Part shown: positions 1 to 11,369 of the stretch, piece by piece
Layout of the letters: each line of letters starts with the position of its first letter
How positions within the stretch are numbered: position 1 is the first letter of the stretch
Source: Mytilus galloprovincialis
Lineage: Eukaryota; Mollusca; Bivalvia; Mytilida; Mytilidae
Length of the DNA stretch: 64,000 nt
Reading direction: 5' to 3'
Assembly: GCF_965363235.1 (NCBI RefSeq)
Contig: NC_134846.1
Span: forward strand, 58,145,121 to 58,209,120
Notes under the pieces: generated by a model
Told to the model about the DNA's origin: nothing
Seen by the model: the letters and a program-made list of their open reading frames with translations, nothing else
Databases searched by the model: none
Program-made: the position numbers and the translations under genes

Positions 1-122
1 CAACAAATTGTTTGTGACTTTTTGTCCTATCAACTTTGTAACTTTATGCCTGAGTTTGACATGTGTTTGACTTTTTGTCCTGTGACTTTTTGTCGGAATG
101 TCCTGTGACTTTCTGTTCGTTT
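1..122. repeat. degenerate short tandem repeat (GTGACTTTTTGTCC words)
   Basis: The word 'tgactttttgtc' and near variants recur about five times in 120 bases, at irregular spacing. It looks like a decayed short tandem repeat. From here to position 325 nothing coding is visible. Confidence 0.5.
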
Positions 123-325
123 ACCTTCCATCTAAATCAGTGAACTGAATAATTGTTTTTTGCAGAAGTCCGGGGAGTGTTAAAAAATCACATGACTGTG
201 CAAGTTGAGAGTCAACACTTACACAGGGACTACACAATACTTTTTCAGAATGTCAGCAAAAAAGAATCAGTGGTGACAGGGGAGTGTAACCGATGAATTG
301 ATCCTGAATCAGATAAGATTTTCCA

Positions 326-486
326 GGTACGTCTAAACACCGCTCAGGAGGACCTCCTGGTGCACACATGCAGGACATACAAAGTGCACTCATGGCAGAC
401 CCTATATAGTCGCCGTCGTATCTGCACACATGATGGATGCATATATTCGTTATAGATCGTCATACACTTCTCATTTTAGAGTTAAA
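326..486 (+). repeat. dispersed repeat, GGTACGTCTAAACA family, copy 1
   Basis: Begins GGTACGTCTAAACACCGC and ends near TTTTAGAGTTAAA. It shares its whole length with copies at 3567-3700 (same strand) and 4970-5107 (opposite strand), and its first 60 bases with 2045-2104. Inside are the palindrome CAGGAG-GAC-CTCCTG and two 'AGTGCACTCA(G)' words. No ORF. Probably a short non-autonomous mobile element; no terminal inverted repeat was found. Confidence 0.75.
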
Positions 487-1676
487 TCTGCAAGCAACCT
501 CTTAAGATTTTAAAATAATAATGCTACTAAAAATATATTATTTCCCCCAATTTTCGCAATTTTTTCGCCATATAAAATATTTAGGCGACTGTGCTTTTAG
601 TGAATATAAACGATTACGAGGCCTCACGAATAAATATAAATATGAAATATACTGGAACATCGATTAGCATAGATCGAGCAGCAGAGTAAACTTCCACATA
701 AATCTCGAAGTTATTTACGCCGGATAATATAGACTGTGCTCCTGAATAAAGTTGTCAAATACATTAATTTGTGTTTTTTACTTCTACAAGAAATTTGATT
801 CAAATGCTAATTACGCACCATTTGCTGAGCAGAGAATCATTCTAAGCCAGGAACCGTCTATACTAACTGATAACAGTAAGAATAGAACTTGAGTCTCTGT
901 AAAAAGGCAGTCAATCCTAACAGAACTGTATTAACCTATTAACGATACATGTACATCAAGTTCCAGCACCTCACCAAGCACCCTTGCCTTGCATACTGAG
1001 ATGGCAAACTGGTGTGTGTCAGTATTTTAATATAAAACTGCGTAGGTTCATATCGTTTGATTCAACGTTTGTTTGGTTATTTTTTAAGGATCGTTGTAAA
1101 ATTATATCTAAATCTTTGTTAAAATACGATTTTAAATTGTTCAATTCTTTCTATTTCATAATTTTGTCAAAGTCTACTTTTTAAAGTTTTAAATTTTACA
1201 GAAAAAATGAATATTCCATTTTGATTTGAAGAAAATCTTTTTGAACTGTCATGACATGGTGTTGCAAAGCTGATTACAGGTAACTATAACATACAGTAAT
1301 TTTCCATTTCGACAGTGCGTGTATTCTCGGGTGTGTATAACGTATAGTTTTCTAGAGAACATCCTGTCTACGTGTAATACAGATTGATGACATTATACAA
1401 CATTTCTTTGGTTAAATGTGATAAGGTATCTGTGTCCATTCCCTATTTCAACACCACTAATTTTTCGAAGAAAAAAAATCAAAAAAAAATTTATATGAAA
1501 TTAAGAAGAAAAGTAGCAAATATAAACTTCAGTAATTGCGCATTGAGTAAACATAATTCCAATATTGCATGAACAAATCCGTGAGAAAACGTATATATAC
1601 ATGTATGAATAAAGATGTGTTTTAAAAGACCTATTGGCATTATTTCACACTAGGACCTAAGATAACTAGAACTAAG
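487..1676. other. AT-rich stretch, no gene recognised
   Basis: AT-rich sequence with poly-A/T runs. The short open frames at 984-1184 and 1384-1572 are Phe/Lys-rich chance frames without splice context. Nothing further is supported. Confidence 0.5.
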
Positions 1677-1989
1677 CAATGGTTGATCCAGAAATTTTCA
1701 TAAGTGGGGACTCATTGACTGCCTTAGAGTGTTCACGTCCAGTCATGCTTCCGTGATTCCCTATATAATCTACCATTTGTTTCCAAAGATTTAGGAGGGG
1801 GGCTGGTACACACATATATATATAAATATACCTCTGCGGCGGAGCCAGCCATTTGAAAAGGAGGGGGTCTCAACCCAGGACAAAAGGGGGAGGGGTGGTT
1901 CCAACCATAAGTCCCCATTCAAATGCATTGATCGTTCAAAAAAAGGGGAGGTTCCAACCCCCGAAACCCTCCCCCTGGATCCGCCACTG
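1677..1989 (-). mobile_element. composite of GGATCC-type miniature elements
   Basis: The right part (about 1840-1989) is an inverted copy of the element at 4799-4947: CAGCCATTT, a polypurine block, TCCCCATTCAAATGCATTGA, then CTGGATCCGCCACTG. The left part (1677-1735) starts CAATGGTTGATCCAG and matches, inverted, the end of the copy at 6541-6705 (CCCCACTTATGAAAAATTCT). Two related insertions therefore appear joined, with about 100 unrelated bases between them. Confidence 0.65.
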
Positions 1990-2044
1990 ATACCTAGTAT
2001 GCATATAATTAAGAACAGCTTTGAATATATGCATATAAAATAAT

Positions 2045-2104
2045 GGTACGTTTAAAAACCGTTCAGGATCTCCTGGTTGCACACAGGACATTAAGTAACT
2101 TAGG
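2045..2104 (+). repeat. dispersed repeat, GGTACGTCTAAACA family, partial copy
   Basis: GGTACGTTTAAAAACCGTTC, then 'aggatctcctggttgcacac'. This matches the first 60 bases of the family at 326 and 3567; the rest is missing. Confidence 0.55.
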
Positions 2105-3084
2105 ACATATATATATAATAGTAAGAGTTCAGGGTATACATTCGATAACTAACATATTTTATAATTTTGTTATTTTTGTTTTGATAAAATCAGAGACATA
2201 TAATACATGTATTGAGACATATATATATGTGTGTCTCTGAAAAAATCAAACCATCTTTAAAGAAGTTATTTCAGTTTGAATCGACTGTCTTTTGCATTAG
2301 AATTCCAAAACGTTAATGTTATTTACAAATGCCAAAACCTGCAAGAAAGAAACATTTATATTCGGTGATTTTTACACTAAACGTTTTCGTAATTTGTTTT
2401 AAAAAATATTAAAAAGTACATGTACATCGTTTTTTCAAGATTTGTATAGTAACTGGTTTAATTAAGTCCCCTTGATGAAATTTAAATTGCGAGACGCTAA
2501 TTAATAAACTATGATCTATCTATCGGCATGCGTCGTTATTTGGGATACGTCACGGATGACCGATGATCATATTCAATACGATATACCAATCATCATTTGA
2601 ATTTGGTCAATTGATCTTTAATAATTAGGACTAATTGGTGATGGCAGAGAATAAGTCGCTGGTGATGGTTAAAAACACATAGAAGTAAACTTTGCAAAAC
2701 TCGGAAAAAATTATGAAAATATATGAATATGCTAAATATTTTTTTTTTCCGAAATAATAATTAAAGACGTTTAGAAATAACAAATTTTCACAGTTGGGAA
2801 ATTTTCAATTCAAGTTATTTCATTTTGAAAACGTTGAGAAATATAGATCTTATTATATGTTAAATGTGGGCCGCTTGGAGATCAACTTGTGAAACCCTGC
2901 ATAATTAGGGCTTGTCTACTTTCGTCTTTTTCAATTGCCAAACATTCTATAATCAAGGATTTGTACAAGGCCTTGTTATAATGAATATTATCGCCAATAT
3001 CACCATAATTAATTAAAGAACAGATACAATATTCGCCTAAAGAGTTTGCCATCTAACAATTCAAAATGAAATGTTGAGTCGAAA
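2105..3084. other. AT-rich stretch, nothing recognised
   Basis: Very AT-rich with several AATTAATTA words and poly-T tracts. No splice-supported exon, RNA gene or repeat end was recognised. Confidence 0.45.
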
Positions 3085-3275
3085 CTGAGGTACCAAATCT
3101 ATAAAAAGAATCACTATTTTGCACAACTTTTTGAAATTTTGGATCCTCAATGCTCTTCAACTTTGAACTTGTTTGGCTTTATAAATATTTTGATATGAGC
3201 GTCACTGATGAGTTTTATGTAGACGAAACGCGCGTCTGGCGTACTAAATTATAATCCTGGTACCTTTGATAACTA
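3085..3275 (+). repeat. mussel repeat with GACGAAACGCGCGTCTGGCG core
   Basis: Contains 'gagcgtcactgatgagt', 'gacgaaacgcgcgtctggcg' and 'aatcctggtacctttga'. The same words occur in reverse orientation at 13250-13400. I know this as a common short interspersed repeat of mussels. Non-coding. Confidence 0.7.
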
Positions 3276-3566
3276 TTAGTCGAAATTAAACTGTATATAT
3301 TCTTTTTTTCAAAACTCCTGAAATAATTTAACATTATCTATAGAGAGCTTACATATGCAAATCTGTTTAGAAGTATGTGAGCGTAAATAAAATTTGCTTA
3401 TTACCTCCCCCCCCTTTTTTTCCTTCTATAAAATTTAATTGTAAACGGTTTTCGTTCTTAATTTGTGTTTGCTCATTAACTGGGGTTCATGCTGTCAAAA
3501 AACAAAAATGTCTCCTTGTGTAAAAGTTATTGATAAAAAAAAAATTGAAGCTTCCAGAAGAATAAC

Positions 3567-3700
3567 GGTACGTCTAAACACCGCTTGAAGGACCTCCTGA
3601 TTGCACTCATGACATACGAAGTGCACTCAGGACCCTTTATAGTCATCGCACACAGGATGGATGCATATATTCTTTATACGCTTCTTATTTTAGAGTTAAA
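3567..3700 (+). repeat. dispersed repeat, GGTACGTCTAAACA family, copy 2
   Basis: Full-length relative of 326-486, slightly shorter, ending TTTTAGAGTTAAA. It carries the same AGTGCACTCAGGAC word near its middle. Confidence 0.75.
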
Positions 3701-4152
3701 GTTTTATTCTTAATTTTATTATCATGTCCTGGACCAGTAATTAATTCTTTGCACGAGTTTGAAAAGGGAAATAAATGTTCATACTTTAAAAGAATTTATA
3801 TTTATTAAAGTTTTGTATATGGAATCCGTTCTAAACGGTAAAAGCCGTACTTTTCAAACAATCAAACTCATATACATGTAGTTAGATGTTATTTCTCATT
3901 TTTATCGAACTTGTCCAGGAATTTTATTTTTGAGTTATACGAATATTTTAAGAAATCCGTTTTTATTAAGTTTTTTTTCTCTAATTAAAGTCGTTTTGTC
4001 CAGTTTCACAAGCCTGAAACGAATTTCAATGCGAAAATAAATTCTGAAAATGAACTTGTCTCCGTTTTCGTCTCCGTTTTTTAAAAATTATGATATTTTG
4101 GGTATAATTATTTCTAAAAAATATGTAAGTTAGATTGTAGTAGCGAGAAATT

Positions 4153-4215
4153 ATAAAAAAGAAGATGTGGTATGATTGCTAATGAGACAACTATCCACAA
4201 AAGACCAAAATGACA
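4153..4215 (-). repeat. mussel tail repeat (TTGTCTCATTGGCAATCATA), copy
   Basis: Reads 'gaagatgtggtatgattgct', then 'aatgagacaactatccacaa' on the plus strand, the reverse complement of the conserved tail seen in full at about 16050-16132. It is one of about ten copies here. Confidence 0.7.
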
Positions 4216-4798
4216 CAAACATTAACAAAGAAAGACTATTTCGAAGACAGTTTATTAACACGAAATCCGTTCAAACCACGACTAAGTCTTCGTGCACAGA
4301 TTTCCGTTAAGGTTAAACTGAATATTGTACATAATTGTCTTCTCTTGTATAATGGTTTGTTGAGAATAAAGATATACAAATGTAATAAAATTTGATATTC
4401 AGTCAACATTGTGTTTGTTTAAAAACTTGATTTAGATAGAGAGAGAGAAAAGAATCACACTGAAAAACAAAAATCGAACTTGTTACAGAAAAAAAAACTA
4501 TAAAATAATTTTCTTTATTCGTGAACTGCAAAACACAACAAATTAATTTACCCGTCATCATGAAAAATAAACTGAAAAAGCACATCGAATGAGATATATA
4601 TTTTATTTTTTCTATATGCAAATTCATGTTAAAGGTAAAACTGAACTAAACAATACAATTCCTAAAAAACAATAAAGATAATCCAATCAATTTTGTTGAT
4701 TGGATAATTCATGGCTCAGTAGTTGTGTAATCAGTGACACGTGCCCTCATTATTTTATAAGAATTAACATATCTATCTAAGTTCGATTCAGGCGCGGA

Positions 4799-4947
4799 TC
4801 CAGAGGGGGGAGGGGGTTCCGGGGGGTTGGAACCCCACCTTTTTTTGGCCGATTAATGCATTTGAATGGGGGACATGTAGTTGAACCCCCCCTTTTTTTG
4901 CCCTGGGTTAGCCCCCCCCCCTTTTAAAATGGCTGGATCCGCCCCTG
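4799..4947 (+). mobile_element. GGATCC-type MITE with inverted ends and CGATT target duplication
   Basis: Ends CAGGCGCGGATCCAG and CTGGATCCGCCCCTG form an inverted pair. The body has G/C homopolymer blocks around 'gattaatgcatttgaatggg'. Five bases, CGATT, lie directly outside both ends (4794-4798 and 4948-4952), as a target-site duplication would. No ORF. This is the best-preserved of the copies at 1677, 6541, 7416 and 62734. Confidence 0.75.
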
Positions 4948-4969
4948 CGATTTCAACTTCTACCAAAAT

Positions 4970-5107
4970 TTAACTCTAAAATAAGAAGCGTATAACGAAT
5001 ATAAACATCCATCATGTGTGCAGATATGATTACGGTAATGGGTCCTGAGTGCACTTTGTATGTCCTGAGTGCACTCAGGAGGTCCTGAGCGGTTGTTTAG
5101 ACGTACC
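4970..5107 (-). repeat. dispersed repeat, GGTACGTCTAAACA family, copy 3 (inverted)
   Basis: Reverse-complement copy: starts TTAACTCTAAAATAAGAAGC and ends GTTTAGACGTACC. It holds the clearest internal repeat, 'tgagtgcactttgtatgtcc' followed by 'tgagtgcactcaggaggtcc'. Confidence 0.75.
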
Positions 5108-5161
5108 CGAAGAATAAATCATTTCCTGAACCTAAAATACATTTATCTGTAATTAAAGAAA

Positions 5162-5247
5162 ATTCGCCTAAAACATTCTCTCATATAAAAATTCGCCTAA
5201 AACATTCTCTCATATAAAAATTCGCCTAAAACATTCTCTCATATATT
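5162..5247. repeat. 29-bp tandem repeat, three copies
   Basis: ATTCGCCTAAAACATTCTCT + CATATAAAA repeats at 5162, 5191 and 5220, period 29, nearly identical. A recent local duplication. Confidence 0.9.
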
Positions 5248-5340
5248 TAAACAATTAATTGTAAAATAATTAATTCAACGTCGGACTTTCTGTCTGTTTA
5301 CTAATACTTTTCTTGTTCAGTTTAGTTTATACCCATAATA

Positions 5341-5424
5341 GATGAACGGAAATAAGTACTTTTTTTAGGAAAATTTACAACTAGATGAACGGAATTAAGT
5401 ACTTTTTAGGAAAATTTACAACTC
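5341..5424. repeat. 43-bp tandem duplication, two copies
   Basis: GATGAACGGAAATAAGTACT with its following 'ttaggaaaatttacaact' occurs at 5341 and again at 5384. The copies differ mainly in T-tract length. Confidence 0.9.
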
Positions 5425-5429
5425 AAATT

Positions 5430-6540
5430 TTCAAAAACAAAATTCTACACTTTTTACCTGGATGTTTTTCTCTGTCTCGAAGCCGCAACCTTTGACCCCG
5501 TATCAAACGTAGCGACCAACACCTCACATGACGTATTCTCGATGTTGAGGTATTGGCAATATACAATCACATTTATCAATATACAGCAAGTAAGTAATTT
5601 GGTGTTGAATGCCAGTAGATCAGAATTTGTTAATTGAACTTTACCTGTTTAAGGGGCACTAGCTGCCAAATTCATGTTCTTCATCGATTTTAATAAAATT
5701 CACATTAAACGTGTATATAGTGTTGAATTGTTTATTAAAATGTTGCGCACAATCTTGGCTGATATGCATAAAACCATTATATTTCATGACACTGCATGAA
5801 AAAGAAATTGACTTATCGTATAATACCAGAACCAGAGACATATATATTGTATCTAATATCTCTGCCAGAACTAAAAAATAAACTACAGTAAGTCCACATA
5901 CACATAAGAGGGTATGGATGTGAATTAACAGAATAGAGAACAAAGGACAAAGAAAAAAAGGAATAAAGAATAGTGAAAGAAAGAGAATAATGGAAAAAAG
6001 TGTAAGTTATTAAAAATATAACTAAAAAAAGAAGACAGAAAAAAGACACCCTCCGAGACGAGCCTTACATGCACTGTTATTACCCAAGGTTAATTTTACG
6101 GCGGCTCATTTTATTTTGGCTTAGAGAGATCTTAGAAATAAACATAATTGACAAGTTTCCTTCCCCTGCATTCTCGATCCCACATGTAAATAGCACGGTG
6201 ATTTTCAAAAAGACATTGATACATCATTACAACACACACTTGCCGTCAGTATTTGAATATATTGATTAAGAAGGTATAGAAGATTAATGCACGCACACTA
6301 TTATCCACCACTGGCCTAAATAGTTAGTCCTCAAACAACGAGGGTAATAAAAACCCAGCACTTTGAACACAGCCACCGGCATGGTGTGAATCTGAAAGCT
6401 TCCCACTATCCATTTCTACCCATAGAAAACTTTTGCCTTTCATTTATCAAAAATGAAATATGTTGATATTAATGGTATACAAGAATTATTGGGGAATTCA
6501 AACCATTCCTATTGTAAGTGATAAAACTAAATTTATATCA
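5430..6540. other. no gene recognised
   Basis: Overlapping minus-strand frames at 5659-6049 are low-complexity Phe/Leu/Ser frames over an A/G-rich tract and have no splice context. The plus frame at 6069-6269 is likewise unconvincing. Confidence 0.4.
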
Positions 6541-6705
6541 GGGTGATTGAAATGAGGAAAAAAAAGGGGGGATCAGGAGTTCAGGGCCCCCTGTTTGGGA
6601 AAAGAATTGGTTGATTATATATGGAATCACTGAGTCATGGCAGGAGCAGGCCCCTCTTAGGCAGTCGGTGGGCCCCACTTATGAAAAATTCTGGATCCAC
6701 CACTG
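6541..6705 (+). mobile_element. GGATCC-type miniature element, degenerate copy
   Basis: Ends CTGGATCCACCACTG at 6705 after 'gggccccacttatgaaaaat'. The inner block matches 1690-1735 in inverse orientation. The left end is blurred. Confidence 0.5.
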
Positions 6706-6837
6706 TGGTCAGGGTGGTCTTCAGTTGTATTATCTTTTTTTTTTTTAAATTACACCTGTATAGTGTATATTCTTTAGTGTAAATCAAGGGAAACTACTGT
6801 GAACTATCTGTGCATTGGGGCTTATTAAAAGGTATAT

Positions 6838-7430
6838 CGGGGGGGGGGGGGAAGAAAGAAGGGAGGGTGAGTCCATGGGAGGTAATCCCCACCCCTTTCA
6901 ATTTGAGAATATGCTATTATCTTGTAAACGGTCCAGATCCCCATCCCTAAACCATATATATTCTTGAATGGGACGATAAAACAAATCAAATGAAATTAAA
7001 AGGAGGTCTTTGGGGGTTTCACCACTCTGTTCAATTTGAGAATGTGCTATTATCTTGTGAATTATCCAGATCCCCACCCCTAAACCATATATATTCTTGT
7101 CGGGGACAATAAAATTAATAATGAAATAAAATAAAAGTGAAGTCCCACCCCCTCTAGTTTGAAAACTTGTAAACGGTCAAGATCCCCACACCTAAACCAT
7201 ATTTATATATTCTTGTATAGAACAATAAAACAAATAAAAGGAAATATAGGGAGAGTCCATGGGGTTCACCCCTACTCCCACATGTTTGAGAAACTTTTAA
7301 ATGGTTGAGATCCCCTGTCATCCAGTGGTTAGGTGAAAAAATTTCAGGATCCCTGATCCCCACCGTCAAACCATATATATTCTTGTATGAGACAATAAAA
7401 CAAATCAAATGAATATAGGATCACCCCCTT
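6838..7430. repeat. degenerate tandem array, unit about 115-170 bp, four copies
   Basis: Four copies carry 'cagatcccc', 'ctaaaccatatatattcttg' and 'acaataaaacaaat'. The TTCTTG anchor lies at 6961, 7094, 7210 and 7380, so the unit length varies. A G-run starts the array, and a GGATCC-element fragment (7416-7481) follows it. The ORF at 7154-7408 minus is a by-product of the array. Confidence 0.75.
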
Positions 7431-7481
7431 TGTCTTGGGTTGGGAACCCCCTTTTTTAAAATGGCTGGATCCGCCCCGGCA
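7416..7481 (+). mobile_element. 3' fragment of GGATCC-type MITE
   Basis: 'ttgggttgggaacccccttt' then AAAATGGCTGGATCCGCCCC matches the right end of the element at 4799-4947; the left part is missing. Confidence 0.6.
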
Positions 7482-7689
7482 TACCATCTAGCTAGCTATA
7501 AAGGCTTTAAAAATATGAAATCAAAAAAGGAAATTAACAGTTTAGGCAACTGTTTTGAATTTAAAAAAAAGTCTTTTACATATATAACAATGTTAAATTT
7601 TTTGTGCATTTATTTTTGCTTATCGTATTTTCAATAATGGACAAAATTGCATGATTGAATATTGTAATTTAAGAAAAATCAGCATACAT

Positions 7690-7810
7690 GATATAAAATG
7701 GGAAGTGGAAACTGGGAATTTGACAAAGAGACAACAACCCAATCAAAGAGCAGACAACGGCCGAAGGTCACCTATGGGTCTTCAATGCAGTGAGAAAAAT
7801 TCGGCACTGG
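7690..7810 (-). repeat. mussel short interspersed repeat (GAAGGTCACC family)
   Basis: 'gacaaagagacaacaaccca', 'agcagacaacggccgaaggt' and 'tcttcaatgcagtgagaaaa'. The same arrangement occurs at 39045-39300 and, inverted, near 50600-50745. Confidence 0.6.
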
Positions 7811-9340
7811 TCTTCAGCTCATAAATATGTATCAGAAATGAAAACGAGATACAGCTTTCAGTTGTATTAATAAAAACCTCATAATAAGTTCTGAATATCA
7901 GAATATACAGTATTGCAAGATTCTCTCAAAATGTACACATAGAGCTGAAAAACTGTCAGTGACTGTAAAATTAATCATGCTAACATTAAAGTCCATGGAG
8001 TCCATCTTAATATGCATACTCTCGTACAAAAGAATATAAGTATGCAATAGACATCAAGTTTTCAAAAATAAGAGTATCTATGCCATTAATTTACGACAAG
8101 ATCTGAATCAAGTAATAATTTCGGTTTGTTTAAATATTTCGGAGGTTAGTATGACCTCCTCTTTGGTGATGATGTTTTCGTTTTAAAGTTGGGAAAATTG
8201 TTTGTACATGTACCAACAAAAATAAAAACACAAAGTCAATCTAGAATTATGTTTTTATCATTTTTTTATGTTTAGGTTGTCAACAAGATGAAAAGGACAA
8301 GTATGCAGTTCAAAATTCAAAATGTGGATAAGTTGAGGTTCTAGGTCTTACCTTTGCAGATTTTCATATTTTGCATGAATGAAATCAAAGGTTATATGAT
8401 GGACAGCAGAGAAAGAAAAAAACAACTTTTCAATTATCCTGCTCCTGGATAAATGTAAAACATCTTGTTTTTCGGTAAGTTTTATGCTCTGTTTTGATAG
8501 TGTTAGTGCATTCATCTTTCCAGTCTTTCCTCTAAATTGTAAGTTTTTGGTGAGTGTTCACCATGAATTTCAGTAAGTAACTTGTGGATTTACATGTATA
8601 TACTCAAAATTTAGTACTAATATTAATGGGATTTTAGCATGACATCCTGCCAAATGCTTGTTAATCATGTTTATGTTCCAGAACAAACAAGTATTTGGAC
8701 TGTACGCTTGCCCAATTTTAAGAAGTTGGTCAAGTTTATTACAAACAAATGTACAGTACAGATCAACATAACTGAAATCTTAAATAGATTAATACAAAAA
8801 GTTTAATTGCAGTTAAAATAAAAACACAGGTTTGGTCGAGCTGGTACCAGACAGTACAAATATACTTAAATGGTCTGACTGTACACATATGGTGGGACTG
8901 TAAGTTCTGGACCATAAAAGTAACATCCGAATACTGATATGGTCTGGAACATTTATACATGTCTTAAAATTAATATCAAACACATTGGTGTTTGATAGAA
9001 CTATAATGTTTTGGGATATCAAAATCAAAAATATCCCATTTTTACTTTTAATAAAGAAGAAGATTATTGATGTATGTTTAAATGTATATTAAAATGAGAC
9101 AGCAAGCCAACAACACAAAAAATAAGGATAAAACATACATATTTTTTTTTGTATCAATGTTATAATTTCCAATATGTTCAAGGTATTTTTTCATTGAAAT
9201 AAAACACAAATTGAAATCTGTCTGAACTTCAAAAGCTTAAAGAAATATTGTTTCTGTTGTCTGCATTTTGTATAATATATTGCAAATTCTTGTGAATAAT
9301 GGAATGTTATTATAGTTGTCTAAAGTTTTAACATTGATCT
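7811..9340. other. no gene recognised
   Basis: AT-rich single-copy-looking DNA. Minus frames at 8763-9028 have no motif or splice support. A small hairpin GGAGGT-TAGTATG-ACCTCC lies near 8152-8170. Nothing else is supported. Confidence 0.4.
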
Positions 9341-9345
9341 TGATA

Positions 9346-9552
9346 CTGTAAATTCATAAATTATTGCGTGCATTTATTATTGCGATTCTGTCATTTTAAG
9401 ACTTAAATGCGATTTTAAATTTTACGATTTTGAGAAAAATCCTGTTTAATCCATATAAAATATTTCATAATGCAAGTTTAAATTATTGCGTTTACAACTC
9501 CGTTGCATTTTTCGCAATAAAAAAAAAACTCGCATTAATTCCGAATTTACAG
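9346..9552. mobile_element. MITE with CTGTAAATTC ends and TA target site
   Basis: Left end TACTGTAAATTCATAAATTA and right end 'ttccgaatttacagTA' form an inverted repeat, each with an outer TA dinucleotide (9344-9345 and 9553-9554), as expected of a mariner-like insertion. Internal words such as 'attattgcg' and 'cgcattaat' extend the inverted ends. No coding capacity. This type is common in molluscs. Confidence 0.8.
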
Positions 9553-9644
9553 TATATATATATATTATGTATATAACTTGGGAAAATACCCAAATGTTAT
9601 AAAGAAGAATAAATTAATTGATTGTTATATGGTATTAGAATAGG

Positions 9645-9715
9645 AAGATGTGGTATATTGCTAATTTGACAACTCTCCATCAGAGACCAAAGGATGTAGG
9701 CCGTTAGCAACTGAT
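9645..9715 (-). repeat. mussel tail repeat, diverged copy
   Basis: 'aggaagatgtggtatattgc', then 'gacaactctccatcagagac', the inverse of the conserved tail, with several differences. Confidence 0.6.
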
Positions 9716-10422
9716 GACACTGGACAACCTTTAACAATCAGTAAAATCCATATCGCATAGCTATTTTTATTGAAAATCATATTATTGCTACATGTATGAA
9801 AACAATTTTGTATAATCCATTACTTTAGATTTTATTGGTTCTTTTTCAGAAGGATTGAAATTCACCACCTAGAATAAATGGAGAAAACATAGAAACAAGA
9901 CCAGAATAAATTCAAAGACAAAAGTTGGATCAGTTATTATTTTCATCACTCAGTCAATGATTTGAAGTTCTTTTAAATTCAAAAAAATATTGAAACCACA
10001 ATAATTTTAAAGTTCTGTGCTGAATGTCCAAAAAGTGGACTATACCATCAAACAATGCTGGATGATAAGAAACTATTAATGTTTTGTGTTGAGGGATATT
10101 GTGAAAAAAATAGATTTACTTAAATAGCTACTAGTATGTTAAGCCTAACAATAGAGTTTTTATTGATTTCAAATGGCAAATAATTGTGTTTCAAGAAAGT
10201 ATTCTATAATTCATGAATAAACATATATTGATACTTACATTATCTGCTTTGTTGTTTAAAAGTTTAGTTTTGAACAGTTAAAGAACAATATGCTAAATTA
10301 ACATTTCCCAAGAAAAAAAGATATTCAATTAAAAAGATTCATCTTATAATAATTTACTACCAAATAGAAAACATTGTAACATACACATTACTGTTTATTT
10401 ATATCTATATATTTACAATTAG

Positions 10423-10627
10423 AATCCCATAGGATTTTAATTTGTCCCATGGGATATTAAAAATCCCATGGGATTTTTTTTGTCCCATGGGACAACAAAT
10501 ATCCCATGGGACTACAATAATCCCATGGGACAAAAAAAAATCCCATGGGATTTAACCAAAATCCCATGGGATAATGGTAAATCCCATGGGATTTTGCCCT
10601 GTCCCATGGGATATTGAAAATCCCATG
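10423..10627. repeat. phased array of TCCCATGGGA palindromes (nine exact copies)
   Basis: The perfect palindrome TCCCATGGGA starts at 10445, 10464, 10483, 10502, 10521, 10541, 10562, 10582 and 10602. It is bracketed by an imperfect unit at 10425 (TCCCATAGGA) and a half unit at 10621. Spacing is 19, 19, 19, 19, 20, 21, 20, 20, about two DNA helical turns. Every exact copy sits in the larger word RTCCCATGGGAY. The 9-11 base spacers all differ and are mostly A/T-rich. The period is not a multiple of three, so this is not a coding repeat. TCCC-NN-GGGA is the known binding consensus of COE/EBF transcription factors; a role as a site cluster is inference. A minisatellite is the plain alternative. 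Confidence 0.95.
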
Positions 10628-11369
10628 TTTTTATAATTCAAATTGCAAAATAAATATGAAAGTAACTGTAGAAAACCAATGAAATTATTGAATCCCATGT
10701 AATTCTGCACATTTTGGTTATATACATGATATTGTAGCTCTTGTTTGAGGCGGCGGCGGATTTGCAAATGAGTGTTTTGCAAATTAAAAGTGTCCAGTGT
10801 TCATACTAGCTTCGTTTTATTGGCCTGAAACGGGCAACAGAATCGAAACATCAACAGACAGCAGAGTGTGTTTAGCCGCCTTAATGCTACAGTATATGGC
10901 ATACAAAACCGTACCTCAAAAAATAACTCTTAAAAACCAAACCCTACAACAAAAATACTGGTATCCAAAAGAATCAGACAATAAAGTCAGTAGTAGTAAA
11001 AGACAATTTATGCATTAATTTTAAGGTATTGTTTATTTGGGGTATGAATTAAAAAACCAGTGGAGGGATACTTGGTGAAAGTAAAACAAGAAAGTAAAAG
11101 AATAATTAAGTAATATTTGTTTATAACTCTTAATCATCTCCACAGCAACCACGGGGTCTACGTTTCATACTGTAAAACACCAACAAATCACCACTTTCAA
11201 ATGTTGCTGAACTTTGTCAAAGTCTGTCCCTTATTGGCAACAGTTGTTTGCTTCTGTTTGTCATAAATTGGGAGTGTAGACCCGATACTGTTGAAAAATG
11301 TTCGGTAAATTTTCAAAAAGGATCACCACTAGCAGTGCAACAGAAGCTGTATAGGTATTATGTTCTTAT

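Noticed and set aside
5659-6049. Two overlapping minus frames as a membrane protein
   Set aside because: Phe/Leu/Ser-rich translation of an A/G-rich tract; no exon signals.
10423-10627. CRISPR-like look of the TCCCATGGGA array (repeat plus unique spacers)
   Set aside because: Units are 10 bases with 9-11 base spacers, far too short for CRISPR, and the genome is eukaryotic; no cas genes.
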